Of a DNA stretch of 5,660 nucleotides, positions 1 through 5,660 are shown piece by piece. The stretch covers positions 1 to 5,660 of the forward strand of contig JAICVV010000153.1 of assembly GCA_025935155.1 (NCBI GenBank). The letters are read 5' to 3'. The stretch's first letter is position 1, and the number at the start of each line of letters is the position of its first letter. The position numbers and the translations under genes were made by a program. Below the pieces are notes generated by a model. It was not told the origin of the DNA and did no database searches. It was given only the letters and a program-made list of their open reading frames with translations. This DNA is from Alphaproteobacteria bacterium (lineage in GTDB: Bacteria > Pseudomonadota > Alphaproteobacteria > Micropepsales > Micropepsaceae).

Positions 1-1
1 C

Positions 2-1207
2 AACAATGCGCAGGAGAAATATCTGCTGGAGATTGCGACGAAGATCGTACTGCCAAAATTCAAACAAGCGAGAAAACCATTCGTTGTGGTGTTCTGGTCG
101 CGCGATCCGGACGGCTCGCAACATTCGCAGAAGGACAGCCTCGGCAAACTCGCGCCCGGCATCAACGGCACCTCCAGCGAGGCCGGCATCAAAGATGCTG
201 ACGAAACGCTGGCCGGCCTTCTCGCCACGCTGAAATCGCGCGGCCTCGACAAAACCACCGACGTGTTCGTCACGGCCGATCACGGCTTCTCCACCATTGA
301 CAAACATAGCCAGACCAGCGCCGCGGCGCGCTACGAAGCCGCTGGGGGCGCCGAGAATGCTGTCGACACGCAAAACGCGCCGCCGCCCGTTTCAAAGCGC
401 GATTTGCCGCCAGGATTTCTCGCCATCGATCTCGCGGATGCGCTGAAGCTGCCGCTGTTCGATCCCAATACCCAGCAACCGGTGAACTACGCGCAAGGGG
501 AGCACCCGTCCTACGGCAACGGCTATATCGGGAACGATGAAGCGAACCCGGATGTCATTGTCGCCAGCAATGGCGGCTCGGATGAAATCTGGCTGGCCGC
601 CGCGAACGCGTCCGATCTCGCGAAACGGATCGTCGCCATTCTCGCGGCCGAAGATTACGTGAGCGGCATTTTCGTCAATGACGATTTCGGCGATATCCCG
701 GGCACCCTGCCGCTCAGCGCGATCGATCTCCGCGGCGCCGCGAAAACCCCGCAGCCAGCCATCGTGGTGAATTTCCGCTCCACGCTCATACCTGGCTGCA
801 CCTCGGAGCCGCTCTGCGCAGCCGAAGTGGCGGACACGTCGCTCGCGACCGGTCAGGGTATGCATGGCAGCTTCAGCCGCGCCGACACCATGAACTTCAT
901 GGCCGCCGCCGGACCGGATTTCAAAACCCGCTTTGCCGACCCTGCCCCCTCCAGCAACGCCGACATCGCTCCCACCCTCGCCCACATCCTGCATTTGACT
1001 ATCTCGCCAAAGGGCCGCCTCACCGGCCGTGTCCTGACCGAAGCGCTGCCTGGCGGGCGGAAGGTCATGGTTTCGCGAGGCTGGGTTGCCTCAAAGCCTG
1101 CGGCCAACGGCACAAAGACGATCCTGAATTACCAGCAGGTCGGCGGCGCCCGCTATTTCGACGCCGCAGGCTTTCCCGGCCACACCGTCGGCCTGATTGT
1201 CCATTGA
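2..1207 (+). CDS. Alkaline phosphatase superfamily protein (nucleotide pyrophosphatase/phosphodiesterase-like), 5' end missing
   Basis: This is the C-terminal 401 residues of a metal-dependent phosphoester hydrolase. The frame is open from the window edge, so the true start, any signal peptide and the Ser/Thr nucleophile lie outside. Seen directly are three metal-site motifs of the superfamily in the expected order: D-x-x-x-H in DPDGSQH (Asp at 110-112, His at 122-124), ADHG (Asp-His at 278-283) and MHGS (His at 863-865). By comparison with nucleotide pyrophosphatases, the first and third would bind one zinc and the Asp-His pair the other. About 195 codons separate ADHG from MHGS, which is longer than I would expect and suggests an inserted cap region. 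Two cysteines close together (PGCTSEPLC) could form a disulfide, which would fit a periplasmic protein, but this is inference. The substrate cannot be told. GTG codons near 86 are internal valines, not starts. Confidence 0.85.
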   Translation, partial: NNAQEKYLLEIATKIVLPKFKQARKPFVVVFWSRDPDGSQHSQKDSLGKLAPGINGTSSEAGIKDADETLAGLLATLKSRGLDKTTDVFVTADHGFSTIDKHSQTSAAARYEAAGGAENAVDTQNAPPPVSKRDLPPGFLAIDLADALKLPLFDPNTQQPVNYAQGEHPSYGNGYIGNDEANPDVIVASNGGSDEIWLAAANASDLAKRIVAILAAEDYVSGIFVNDDFGDIPGTLPLSAIDLRGAAKTPQPAIVVNFRSTLIPGCTSEPLCAAEVADTSLATGQGMHGSFSRADTMNFMAAAGPDFKTRFADPAPSSNADIAPTLAHILHLTISPKGRLTGRVLTEALPGGRKVMVSRGWVASKPAANGTKTILNYQQVGGARYFDAAGFPGHTVGLIVH

Positions 1208-1244
1208 CCCTCATTTGCCAAGGCGCACCGCAAGCGAATCCGCT

Positions 1245-2417
1245 ATGAACAGTCCGATGCGTATTGTCGAAAACACCGCCGGTCTTGAGCAGCTGGCCGG
1301 CGAACTCGAAAACGCCCCCTACATTGCCCTCGACACCGAATTCATGCGCGACCAGACCTACTGGCCGAAACTCTGCCTCATGCAGGTGGCCGCGCCGAAT
1401 GGGCCGGCCGCGATCATCGATCCGCTTGCGAACGGCATGGACCTCGCGCCGATCTACCGGCTGATCGCCAAGCCCGAGCTGGTGAAGGTCCTGCACGCCG
1501 CACGGCAGGACATCGAAATCTTCTGGCATCAGGGCGATGTGATTCCCGATCCTCTGTTCGATACGCAGATCGCCGCGATGGTGTGCGGCTTCGGCGATTC
1601 CGCATCCTACGAAACGCTGGTGCGCAAACTCACCAATGCCGAGCTCGACAAATCCGCCCGCTTTACCGATTGGAGCCGCCGGCCACTCAGCAATCGGCAA
1701 CTGGAATACGCGCTGGGCGATGTCACGCACCTTTGCCAGGTATACGAGAAGCTGGCCGCGGAGCTCCACCGCACGGGCCGCGAATCCTGGGTTCAGGAAG
1801 AGATTGCGGCGCTGAAAGACGAAGACCTCTACGAACTCGACCCGGCGAACGCGTGGAAGCGGCTTAAGCCCCGCACCTCGAACAAGCGCTTCCTTTCGGT
1901 GCTTGCTGCCGTGTCGGCCTGGCGTGAGATCGAGGCGCAGACGCGCGATGTGCCCCGCCAGCGCATCCTGCGCGATGAGGCCTTGCTGGAAATTGCGGCG
2001 CATCCCCCCGAGCATGCGGAAGGGCTTGAGCGCATTCGCGCCGTGCCGAAGGGCTTTGCCGCCTCACGCTCCGGCAAGGCGCTGCTGGAAGCCATTGCCG
2101 CTGGGTTGAATTTGCCGCCACCTAACACGCCGGACATCATGCGTCCGCGGCGGCGGCGCGAGCCTTCGCAGTCCACCGTCGATCTGTTGAAAACACTGCT
2201 ACGGCTGAAAGCCGAAGAAGCCAAGGTTGCGCCGCGCCTCATCGCTGGCAGCGACGACATCGAAAAGATCGCAGCATGTGAGGATGATGGTCTCGCTGTT
2301 CTGCATGGCTGGCGCGCGGAGGTGTTCGGGAACGACGCCATTGCGTTGCGCGAAGGCAAACTGGCGCTTGCGCTGGAGCGCGGCGAAGCCGTGGTGGTGG
2401 AGCTGGAAGACGAGTAA
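1245..2417 (+). CDS. rnd: Ribonuclease D
   Basis: A 3'-to-5' exoribonuclease of the DEDDy type that trims the 3' ends of tRNA precursors and other small stable RNAs in the cytoplasm. With the ATG at 1245 the product has 390 residues, close to E. coli RNase D (375). All catalytic motifs are visible: motif I LDTEFMRD (Asp30, Glu32), motif II HAARQD (Asp89) and motif III YALGD (Tyr155, Asp159), with the family stretch RFTDWSRRPLS between II and III. An HRDC-like RNA-binding region follows at roughly residues 205-290 (from NKRFLSVL to SGKALLEAI), then a charged C-terminal part. No start has a good ribosome-binding site. ATG 1257, giving MRIVENTAG, is equally plausible. A TTG at 1197 would overlap the preceding gene but adds residues unlike the family. 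It lies 37 bases after the phosphatase gene and may be co-transcribed with it. Confidence 0.95.
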   Translation: MNSPMRIVENTAGLEQLAGELENAPYIALDTEFMRDQTYWPKLCLMQVAAPNGPAAIIDPLANGMDLAPIYRLIAKPELVKVLHAARQDIEIFWHQGDVIPDPLFDTQIAAMVCGFGDSASYETLVRKLTNAELDKSARFTDWSRRPLSNRQLEYALGDVTHLCQVYEKLAAELHRTGRESWVQEEIAALKDEDLYELDPANAWKRLKPRTSNKRFLSVLAAVSAWREIEAQTRDVPRQRILRDEALLEIAAHPPEHAEGLERIRAVPKGFAASRSGKALLEAIAAGLNLPPPNTPDIMRPRRRREPSQSTVDLLKTLLRLKAEEAKVAPRLIAGSDDIEKIAACEDDGLAVLHGWRAEVFGNDAIALREGKLALALERGEAVVVELEDE

Positions 2418-2429
2418 CCGCCGGCGCGT

Positions 2430-3026
2430 TCACCGTACCGGACGAATACCGTCAGCCTCTGACTTCATGGCCTCAACGGCCGCCGTCAATTCCCGCGCAA
2501 CGGCTGCATCGGAGCCCAGCCGCTCCCGAAACAGCGACGCAAGCTCGTCATAGTACCAGAGCGTTCCACTCTTTCCGGCGGTGAAACGGCTGAAAACATC
2601 GTGGCCCGCGCGCAAGTCGGCAACGATAGCGCGTGCATTGTGGAGCTTGTCGCAAGCAGAAACGAGCAATGTGTCCATCGCCGCGCCGCGAAGGTGCTCC
2701 AGATATCGCTCCTTGCGTTGCCGCCATGGTGGTTTTCTTCCGCTTGCATCCGGAACACCGTCTGTGCAGCCGCGGACGATATTGGCGACGCGATCGCCGT
2801 AGTTCGTGCGAATGATTTTCTCGTGCTCGGCGCCGCAGTCTTCGAGCGCATCGTGCAACATTCCTGCAATGGCCTGATCTTCATCGCCACCGAATTCCAT
2901 CACAAGTGCCGAGACGGACATGAGATGACTCACGTAAGGGATGTTCGTGCCTTTGCGCTTCTGTATGCCATGAATGAGGGCCGCATACGCCATGGCGGAA
3001 GCGAGGCGGCCATTCGGCTGTTCCAA
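2430..3026 (-). CDS. HD-domain phosphohydrolase, RelA/SpoT hydrolase-like (possible small alarmone hydrolase)
   Basis: A 198-residue single-domain protein of the HD superfamily, related to the hydrolase half of RelA/SpoT. The N-terminal part reads HGIQKRKGTNIPYVSHL, like the opening helices of ppGpp hydrolases. Putative metal and catalytic residues are all present: His34 (SHL), His58-Asp59 with Glu62 and Asp63 (LHDALED), and Asp126 with Asn130 (DKLHNAR). The spacing closely matches, from memory, human MESH1. There is no synthetase, TGS or ACT domain. By family knowledge it could hydrolyse (p)ppGpp or NADPH, but the substrate is inference. The start is set at TTG 3026 because AGGAG sits six bases upstream and the resulting N-terminus fits the family. 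The frame stays open upstream to 3356, but that would overlap the neighbouring gene. An ATG at 2993 is the other alternative. The stop lies 12 bases from the stop of convergent rnd, with no clear terminator hairpin between them. Base composition is less GC-rich than in the neighbours. Confidence 0.87.
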   Translation of the reverse strand: MEQPNGRLASAMAYAALIHGIQKRKGTNIPYVSHLMSVSALVMEFGGDEDQAIAGMLHDALEDCGAEHEKIIRTNYGDRVANIVRGCTDGVPDASGRKPPWRQRKERYLEHLRGAAMDTLLVSACDKLHNARAIVADLRAGHDVFSRFTAGKSGTLWYYDELASLFRERLGSDAAVARELTAAVEAMKSEADGIRPVR

Positions 3027-3180
3027 ATGGTTCTCCTGTTGGGGTGCATTCCAGATATGGAATCTCTGCTGGATTTTTTCAGTGGCGCTGACGTCACAGC
3101 CGAAGGAATTGTTCAAGTAAAGGGAGAAATCAGTCCGCACCGGCGTATATAAGACGAGCCCCCACAATTTTGGTTCGGCC
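3027..3180. other. Divergent intergenic region between the HD hydrolase and the M41-like gene
   Basis: This 154-base spacer must hold the promoters for both divergent genes if the chosen starts are right. The only AT-rich hexamer resembling a -10 box is TATATA at 3146-3151, which is self-complementary and so could serve either strand. I find no good -35 partner at 16-18 bases on either side. An 8-base perfect palindrome, TGACGTCA, lies at 3089-3096. The minus strand is open in the HD hydrolase frame throughout, so an N-terminal extension of that protein cannot be strictly excluded. No hairpin or riboswitch-like structure was recognised. Confidence 0.35.
3033..3037 (-). promoter_or_regulatory. 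Ribosome-binding site that sets the TTG start of the HD hydrolase
   Basis: The minus strand reads AGGAG, then six bases, then TTG (3026-3024). This is a near-consensus Shine-Dalgarno sequence at good spacing. It is the main reason to prefer the TTG start over the upstream in-frame ATG at 3182-3180 or the internal ATG at 2993. Confidence 0.7.
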
Positions 3181-3696
3181 ATGTCCGAAGGTAATCCGCG
3201 CACAGAGCGGGCGGCGTTTTTCGCCGCCGGACAAGCGGTTTCGCTTTGGCGCGACGGCGTGACCACCGAGCGCATATTTCTGGACCCAGAAGATGCGAAT
3301 GTCTGGCTCGATGTTGTGGAACCTGCGTTGCCTTTGGCAGACGAGCCTTGGGGCAAACAGGATTACGCTGCCGCCGAATCGCTGATCCGCGCGCTGTTGT
3401 CCGGTCCAGCAGCCCAGGAGCGATATTCATTCGGGGCCTGCTCGGATGATTTGGTCAGCCTGGGCGATGCATTCACGACGGAAGACTGCGTGTGGCGCGC
3501 CATCGGCATTGCAGGTCAGATCGAATCGGCCGCTCCTGTCCTTTCGCCGCTCTGGCGCGAAGTGCGCGATTTCATGGAAAGCGAGGAAGGCTGGGCGGCA
3601 GTCTGCGCCGCCGCCAAAATGCTGCTCGAGTGCGGTGAGCTATCCGGCTTCGAGATTGCGGACTTTGCACGGCATGCATTGTGCCGGACCGGTTGA
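3181..3696 (+). CDS. Small M41 (FtsH peptidase)-like protein with degenerate zinc motif, probably inactive
   Basis: A 171-residue soluble protein with no signal peptide or membrane segment. I do not recognise a named gene, but the order of motifs resembles a stand-alone M41 peptidase domain. Residues 11-20 read AAFFAAGQAV, where active enzymes have A-[YF]-HEAGHAV. Both zinc histidines (Phe14 and Gln18 here) and the catalytic glutamate (Ala15) are replaced. Further on, LSGPAAQERY (73-82) matches the conserved glycine-alanine stretch after the active site. CSDDL (87-91) sits where M41 proteins carry the third metal ligand Asp. The end, WAAVCAAAKMLLECGELSGFEI (138-159), resembles the terminal helix and the 'L-x-G-x-E' ending. 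Seen: the motifs. Inferred: descent from M41 and loss of proteolysis. Ribosome-binding signal before ATG 3181 is weak. The gene is divergent from the HD hydrolase and convergent with scpB, whose stop is 16 bases away. It could simply be an unrelated hypothetical protein. Confidence 0.7.
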   Translation: MSEGNPRTERAAFFAAGQAVSLWRDGVTTERIFLDPEDANVWLDVVEPALPLADEPWGKQDYAAAESLIRALLSGPAAQERYSFGACSDDLVSLGDAFTTEDCVWRAIGIAGQIESAAPVLSPLWREVRDFMESEEGWAAVCAAAKMLLECGELSGFEIADFARHALCRTG

Positions 3697-3712
3697 ACTT
3701 CCGTAACAGAGT

Positions 3713-4420
3713 CTACAGGCTGGTCTCCGGCGAAACCTCGTCCAATTCATCCTCCAGCGGGTCTTCGTCGGGTGAAAGCTGATCGGACGGGTTCGGAATC
3801 TCCAAACCGGCTGGCGGCACGGCATCCAGAAAACCCGCCGCCTTCAGCTCATCCATGCCCGGCAGGTGGCTCACATTCTCCAACCCGAATTGCACCAGGA
3901 ATGCATCTGTCGTGCCGTAGGTGACGGGCCGCCCCGGCGTGCGCTTGCGGCCGCGGATCTTCACCCAGCCCACCTCCATCAGTGCGTCGATGGTACCCTT
4001 GGACAACGCCACGCCGCGAATGTCTTCGATCTCCGCCCGCGTCACCGGCTGATGATAGGCAACGATCGCCAGTGTTTCGATTGCGGCGCGCGAAAGGCGG
4101 CGCTGTTCCGGCTGCTCCTTGCGCAAAAGGAACGCAAGATCGGCGGCGGTGCGGAATTGCCATTTCCCGTTCACCTGAACCAGATTCACGCCGCGCCGCG
4201 CATAAATCTGCCGCAGCTCATCCAGCAGCGGACGGACCTCGGCGCCTTGCGGCAGCGAGCGCGCCAATGCTTCTTCGCCCAGCGGCTCTGCAGCCGCAAA
4301 CAGCAGCGCCTCCACCATACGCAGATGCTCAACATTCATATCCGGCAAGTGGAGCGCCTCCTGATCGGACAAGGGTTCCGCTTCGACACCGAGTTCGGCA
4401 AGACGAACGACACGGTTCAT
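3713..4420 (-). CDS. scpB: Segregation and condensation protein B
   Basis: The winged-helix (kite) subunit of the bacterial SMC-ScpAB condensin. It dimerises, binds ScpA and helps compact and segregate the chromosome. The product has 235 residues. The first winged-helix domain begins at LRMVEALLFAAAEPL (33-47). The second contains LSRAAIETLAIVAYHQPVT (109-127) followed by EIEDIRGV, the most diagnostic ScpB block. TYGTTDAFLVQFGL and the LPGMDEL segment follow. The tail from about 208 is strongly acidic (DEDPLEDELDE) and probably disordered, as in many ScpB proteins. The ATG at 4420-4418 overlaps the scpA stop by four bases (ATGA), indicating translational coupling. It has GGAGG at 4432-4428, seven bases upstream. 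Met28 is an alternative start but lacks this support. It is the last gene of the visible minus-strand cluster. Confidence 0.95.
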   Translation of the reverse strand: MNRVVRLAELGVEAEPLSDQEALHLPDMNVEHLRMVEALLFAAAEPLGEEALARSLPQGAEVRPLLDELRQIYARRGVNLVQVNGKWQFRTAADLAFLLRKEQPEQRRLSRAAIETLAIVAYHQPVTRAEIEDIRGVALSKGTIDALMEVGWVKIRGRKRTPGRPVTYGTTDAFLVQFGLENVSHLPGMDELKAAGFLDAVPPAGLEIPNPSDQLSPDEDPLEDELDEVSPETSL

Positions 4421-5223
4421 AATGCGGCCTCCATCCGCGGTTCGCGATCTTTTATGTACACTTCATCGAACGGCCGCAGCTGCCGGATTTCGACCCGGCC
4501 GTCGCGCGCCAGTTCGAGCGACGCAAGCAACGTGCTGGCCAGCGCGGAGCGGCGGCGCTCGCCGTAATTCCACTCCCCCGGCAGCAGGTTCGACAGCGCA
4601 TGCCAGTTCCCGATCCGCCCGAGCATCCGCTCGAGCCGCTGCCGCGCCTCCTCGATGAGCAGCACGGGCGCATGGACCGGCCGGTAGGTGCTCACACGGG
4701 CGCGCTTCACCCGTTGGGCGCTGTAAGCGGTTAACAAATCGTAAAGAGTGTCCGCCTGAGTGCGCAGCTTGACCACATTGACGGGTTCCGGCGCGCCGCG
4801 GAGGAAAACATCGCGCCCCAGCCGGTCCCGCGCCATCAAACGCGCTGCTGCCTCGCGCATAGCCTCCAGCCGCTGCAGACGCCAGCGCAGCCGCGCAGCC
4901 ATTTCCAACGCCGTCGGCTCTCCCTCAATGCTGGGCGGTTGCGGGAGCAGCAGGCGGGATTTGAGATACGCCAGCCACGCCGCCATCACGAGATAATCCG
5001 CGGCCAGCTCCAGGCTGCGCGACTTCGCCGATTCGACGAATTCAAGATACTGTTCAGCCAGTTTCAGAACCGAAATTTTGGCCAGATCGACCTTCTGGTC
5101 GCGGGCCAGCGCCAGCAGGAGATCGAGCGGGCCCTCGAACCCATCGACCGTGACGACCAGCGCTTCTTCCGGCGCGACGGGCGCGGCGTCGAGTTCGCCG
5201 AAGTTTTCTTCCGCTTCGCTCAC
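4417..5223 (-). CDS. scpA: Segregation and condensation protein A (kleisin)
   Basis: The kleisin subunit that bridges the SMC heads and binds ScpB in the chromosome condensin. The product has 268 residues, typical for alphaproteobacterial ScpA. The N-terminal SMC-neck-binding part shows the family hallmark VDGFEGPLDLLLALARDQKVD (26-46), then ISVLKLAEQYLEF and the long helix LAADYLVMAAWLAYLKSRLLLP. The middle is Arg/Glu-rich and helical. The C-terminal winged helix, which contacts the SMC head, covers ALASTLLASLELARDGRVEI to RPFDEVYI (about 227-257). The start is GTG at 5223-5221, overlapping the nagZ stop as GTGA. A GGAAG on the minus strand seven bases upstream could serve as ribosome-binding site. 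The first roughly 22 residues are acidic and variable. The gene is translated together with scpB, as expected for stoichiometric partners. Confidence 0.95.
   Translation of the reverse strand: MSEAEENFGELDAAPVAPEEALVVTVDGFEGPLDLLLALARDQKVDLAKISVLKLAEQYLEFVESAKSRSLELAADYLVMAAWLAYLKSRLLLPQPPSIEGEPTALEMAARLRWRLQRLEAMREAAARLMARDRLGRDVFLRGAPEPVNVVKLRTQADTLYDLLTAYSAQRVKRARVSTYRPVHAPVLLIEEARQRLERMLGRIGNWHALSNLLPGEWNYGERRRSALASTLLASLELARDGRVEIRQLRPFDEVYIKDREPRMEAAL
4428..4432 (-). promoter_or_regulatory. scpB ribosome-binding site inside the scpA 3' end
   Basis: The minus strand reads GGAGG seven bases before the scpB ATG and lies within the last codons of scpA (R-M-E-A-A-L-stop). It supports the ATG in the ATGA overlap as the genuine scpB start. 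Confidence 0.7.
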
Positions 5224-5660
5224 ACCAGCACTTCCACCAGTCCAACGAGCTTTGCTTCGGCTTCGGCAGGGTCAAACGGCGCCGGCGCGTGCACACGGGC
5301 GAGCGCTTTCTCTGCCCTCGCTTTCGCCTCGCCCACTAACGGTGTTGCTTCACTGGCCACCGCCTGCATCTCGTCCATGCGGCCATTGCAATGCAGGAGA
5401 ATATCGCAACCGGCAGCGAGCGCGGCGCGGCTGCGCTCTGCGAACGATCCCGCCAGCGCTTTCATGGAAAGGTCGTCAGACATCAGCAGTCCGCCGAAAC
5501 CAATTTCACCGCGGACCACATTGCGAATAATTTTTCCACTTGTGGTGGCGGGATGTTCGGGATCGATCGTCTCATAGACGACATGCGCCGTCATCGCCAT
5601 CGGACAATCGTTCAACGCACGGAACGGCGCAAAGTCCGTCTTGCGCAATTCCGCTTCGAG
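5220..5660 (-). CDS. nagZ: Beta-N-acetylhexosaminidase NagZ (GH3), C-terminal part
   Basis: A cytoplasmic glycosidase of family GH3. It removes N-acetylglucosamine from anhydro-muropeptides during cell-wall recycling, which can also influence AmpC-type beta-lactamase induction in species that carry that circuit. The window holds the last 146 residues of a protein normally about 340 long. The frame is open to the edge, and the TTG at 5648 is an internal leucine codon. Diagnostic stretches are DFAPFRAL, MAMTAHVVY and IIRNVVRGEIGFGGLLMSDD followed by LSMKAL. The first Asp of SDD (5477-5475) should be the catalytic nucleophile by comparison with the GH3 SD[DW] motif. The histidine of the acid/base loop (KH-x-PGHG) lies upstream, outside the window. 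The stop overlaps the scpA GTG by four bases, so the genes are probably one transcript. Confidence 0.93.
   Translation of the reverse strand, partial: LEAELRKTDFAPFRALNDCPMAMTAHVVYETIDPEHPATTSGKIIRNVVRGEIGFGGLLMSDDLSMKALAGSFAERSRAALAAGCDILLHCNGRMDEMQAVASEATPLVGEAKARAEKALARVHAPAPFDPAEAEAKLVGLVEVLV

Noticed and set aside
392..994. A 200-codon open frame on the minus strand inside the phosphatase gene
   Set aside because: It is a shadow of the phosphatase frame, has low-complexity Gly/Arg/Val composition, and has no supporting ribosome site or motif.
1065..2015. A 316-codon open frame on the minus strand, antisense to the phosphatase end and rnd
   Set aside because: It lies opposite rnd, which has complete DEDDy and HRDC motifs. 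Its translation is rich in Arg, Gly and His without recognisable domains, as expected for a GC-rich shadow frame.
2415..2432. Bidirectional terminator between rnd and the HD hydrolase
   Set aside because: The gap is only 12 bases, with a short GC-rich stretch but no convincing stem-loop or T-run.
3089..3096. Perfect palindrome TGACGTCA in the divergent spacer, considered as an operator
   Set aside because: Eight bases are too few to be significant alone. The flanks are not symmetric and no second copy was seen in the spacer.
2601..3152. A 183-codon plus-strand frame opposite the HD hydrolase
   Set aside because: The minus strand encodes a protein with all HD-family residues and a good ribosome site. 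The plus frame shows no family features.
2430..3696. HD hydrolase plus neighbouring small gene as a toxin-antitoxin pair of the toxSAS type
   Set aside because: That type needs a small alarmone synthetase toxin next to the hydrolase. The neighbour has no synthetase motifs, and the genes are divergent rather than co-directional.
3866..4567. A 233-codon plus-strand frame opposite scpB and the scpA end
   Set aside because: Both opposite genes are clear housekeeping proteins. The frame is a by-product of GC-rich codon usage.

Overview
The window looks like chromosomal DNA from an alphaproteobacterium. It is GC-rich, and it carries nagZ, scpA and scpB packed together in that order, a typical alphaproteobacterial arrangement. 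RNase D and ScpB also read like alphaproteobacterial family members. I cannot name a genus. No RNA gene, insertion sequence, CRISPR array or long repeat is visible, and no gene-free stretch exceeds about 155 bases.

Layout, left to right. Positions 2-1207 (+) hold the C-terminal part of an alkaline phosphatase superfamily enzyme, cut by the window edge. Positions 1245-2417 (+) hold ribonuclease D (rnd), 37 bases downstream and possibly co-transcribed. Positions 2430-3026 (-) hold a 198-residue HD-domain phosphohydrolase of the RelA/SpoT hydrolase type, convergent with rnd. A 154-base divergent spacer follows. Positions 3181-3696 (+) hold a small protein that I read as a diverged M41 (FtsH-type) peptidase homologue whose HEAGH zinc motif has decayed. 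The minus-strand cluster nagZ (5660-5220, partial), scpA (5223-4417) and scpB (4420-3713) follows, joined by 4-base stop/start overlaps.

Functionally, ScpA and ScpB are the kleisin and winged-helix subunits of the SMC condensin that organises the chromosome. NagZ recycles cell-wall muropeptides, and RNase D trims stable RNA 3' ends. Between these housekeeping blocks lies a pair of divergent, less GC-rich genes (HD hydrolase and M41-like pseudopeptidase). It occupies the place downstream of scpB where many alphaproteobacteria have tatABC. This pair is the least ordinary part of the window. I see no strong evidence for a complete undescribed system.
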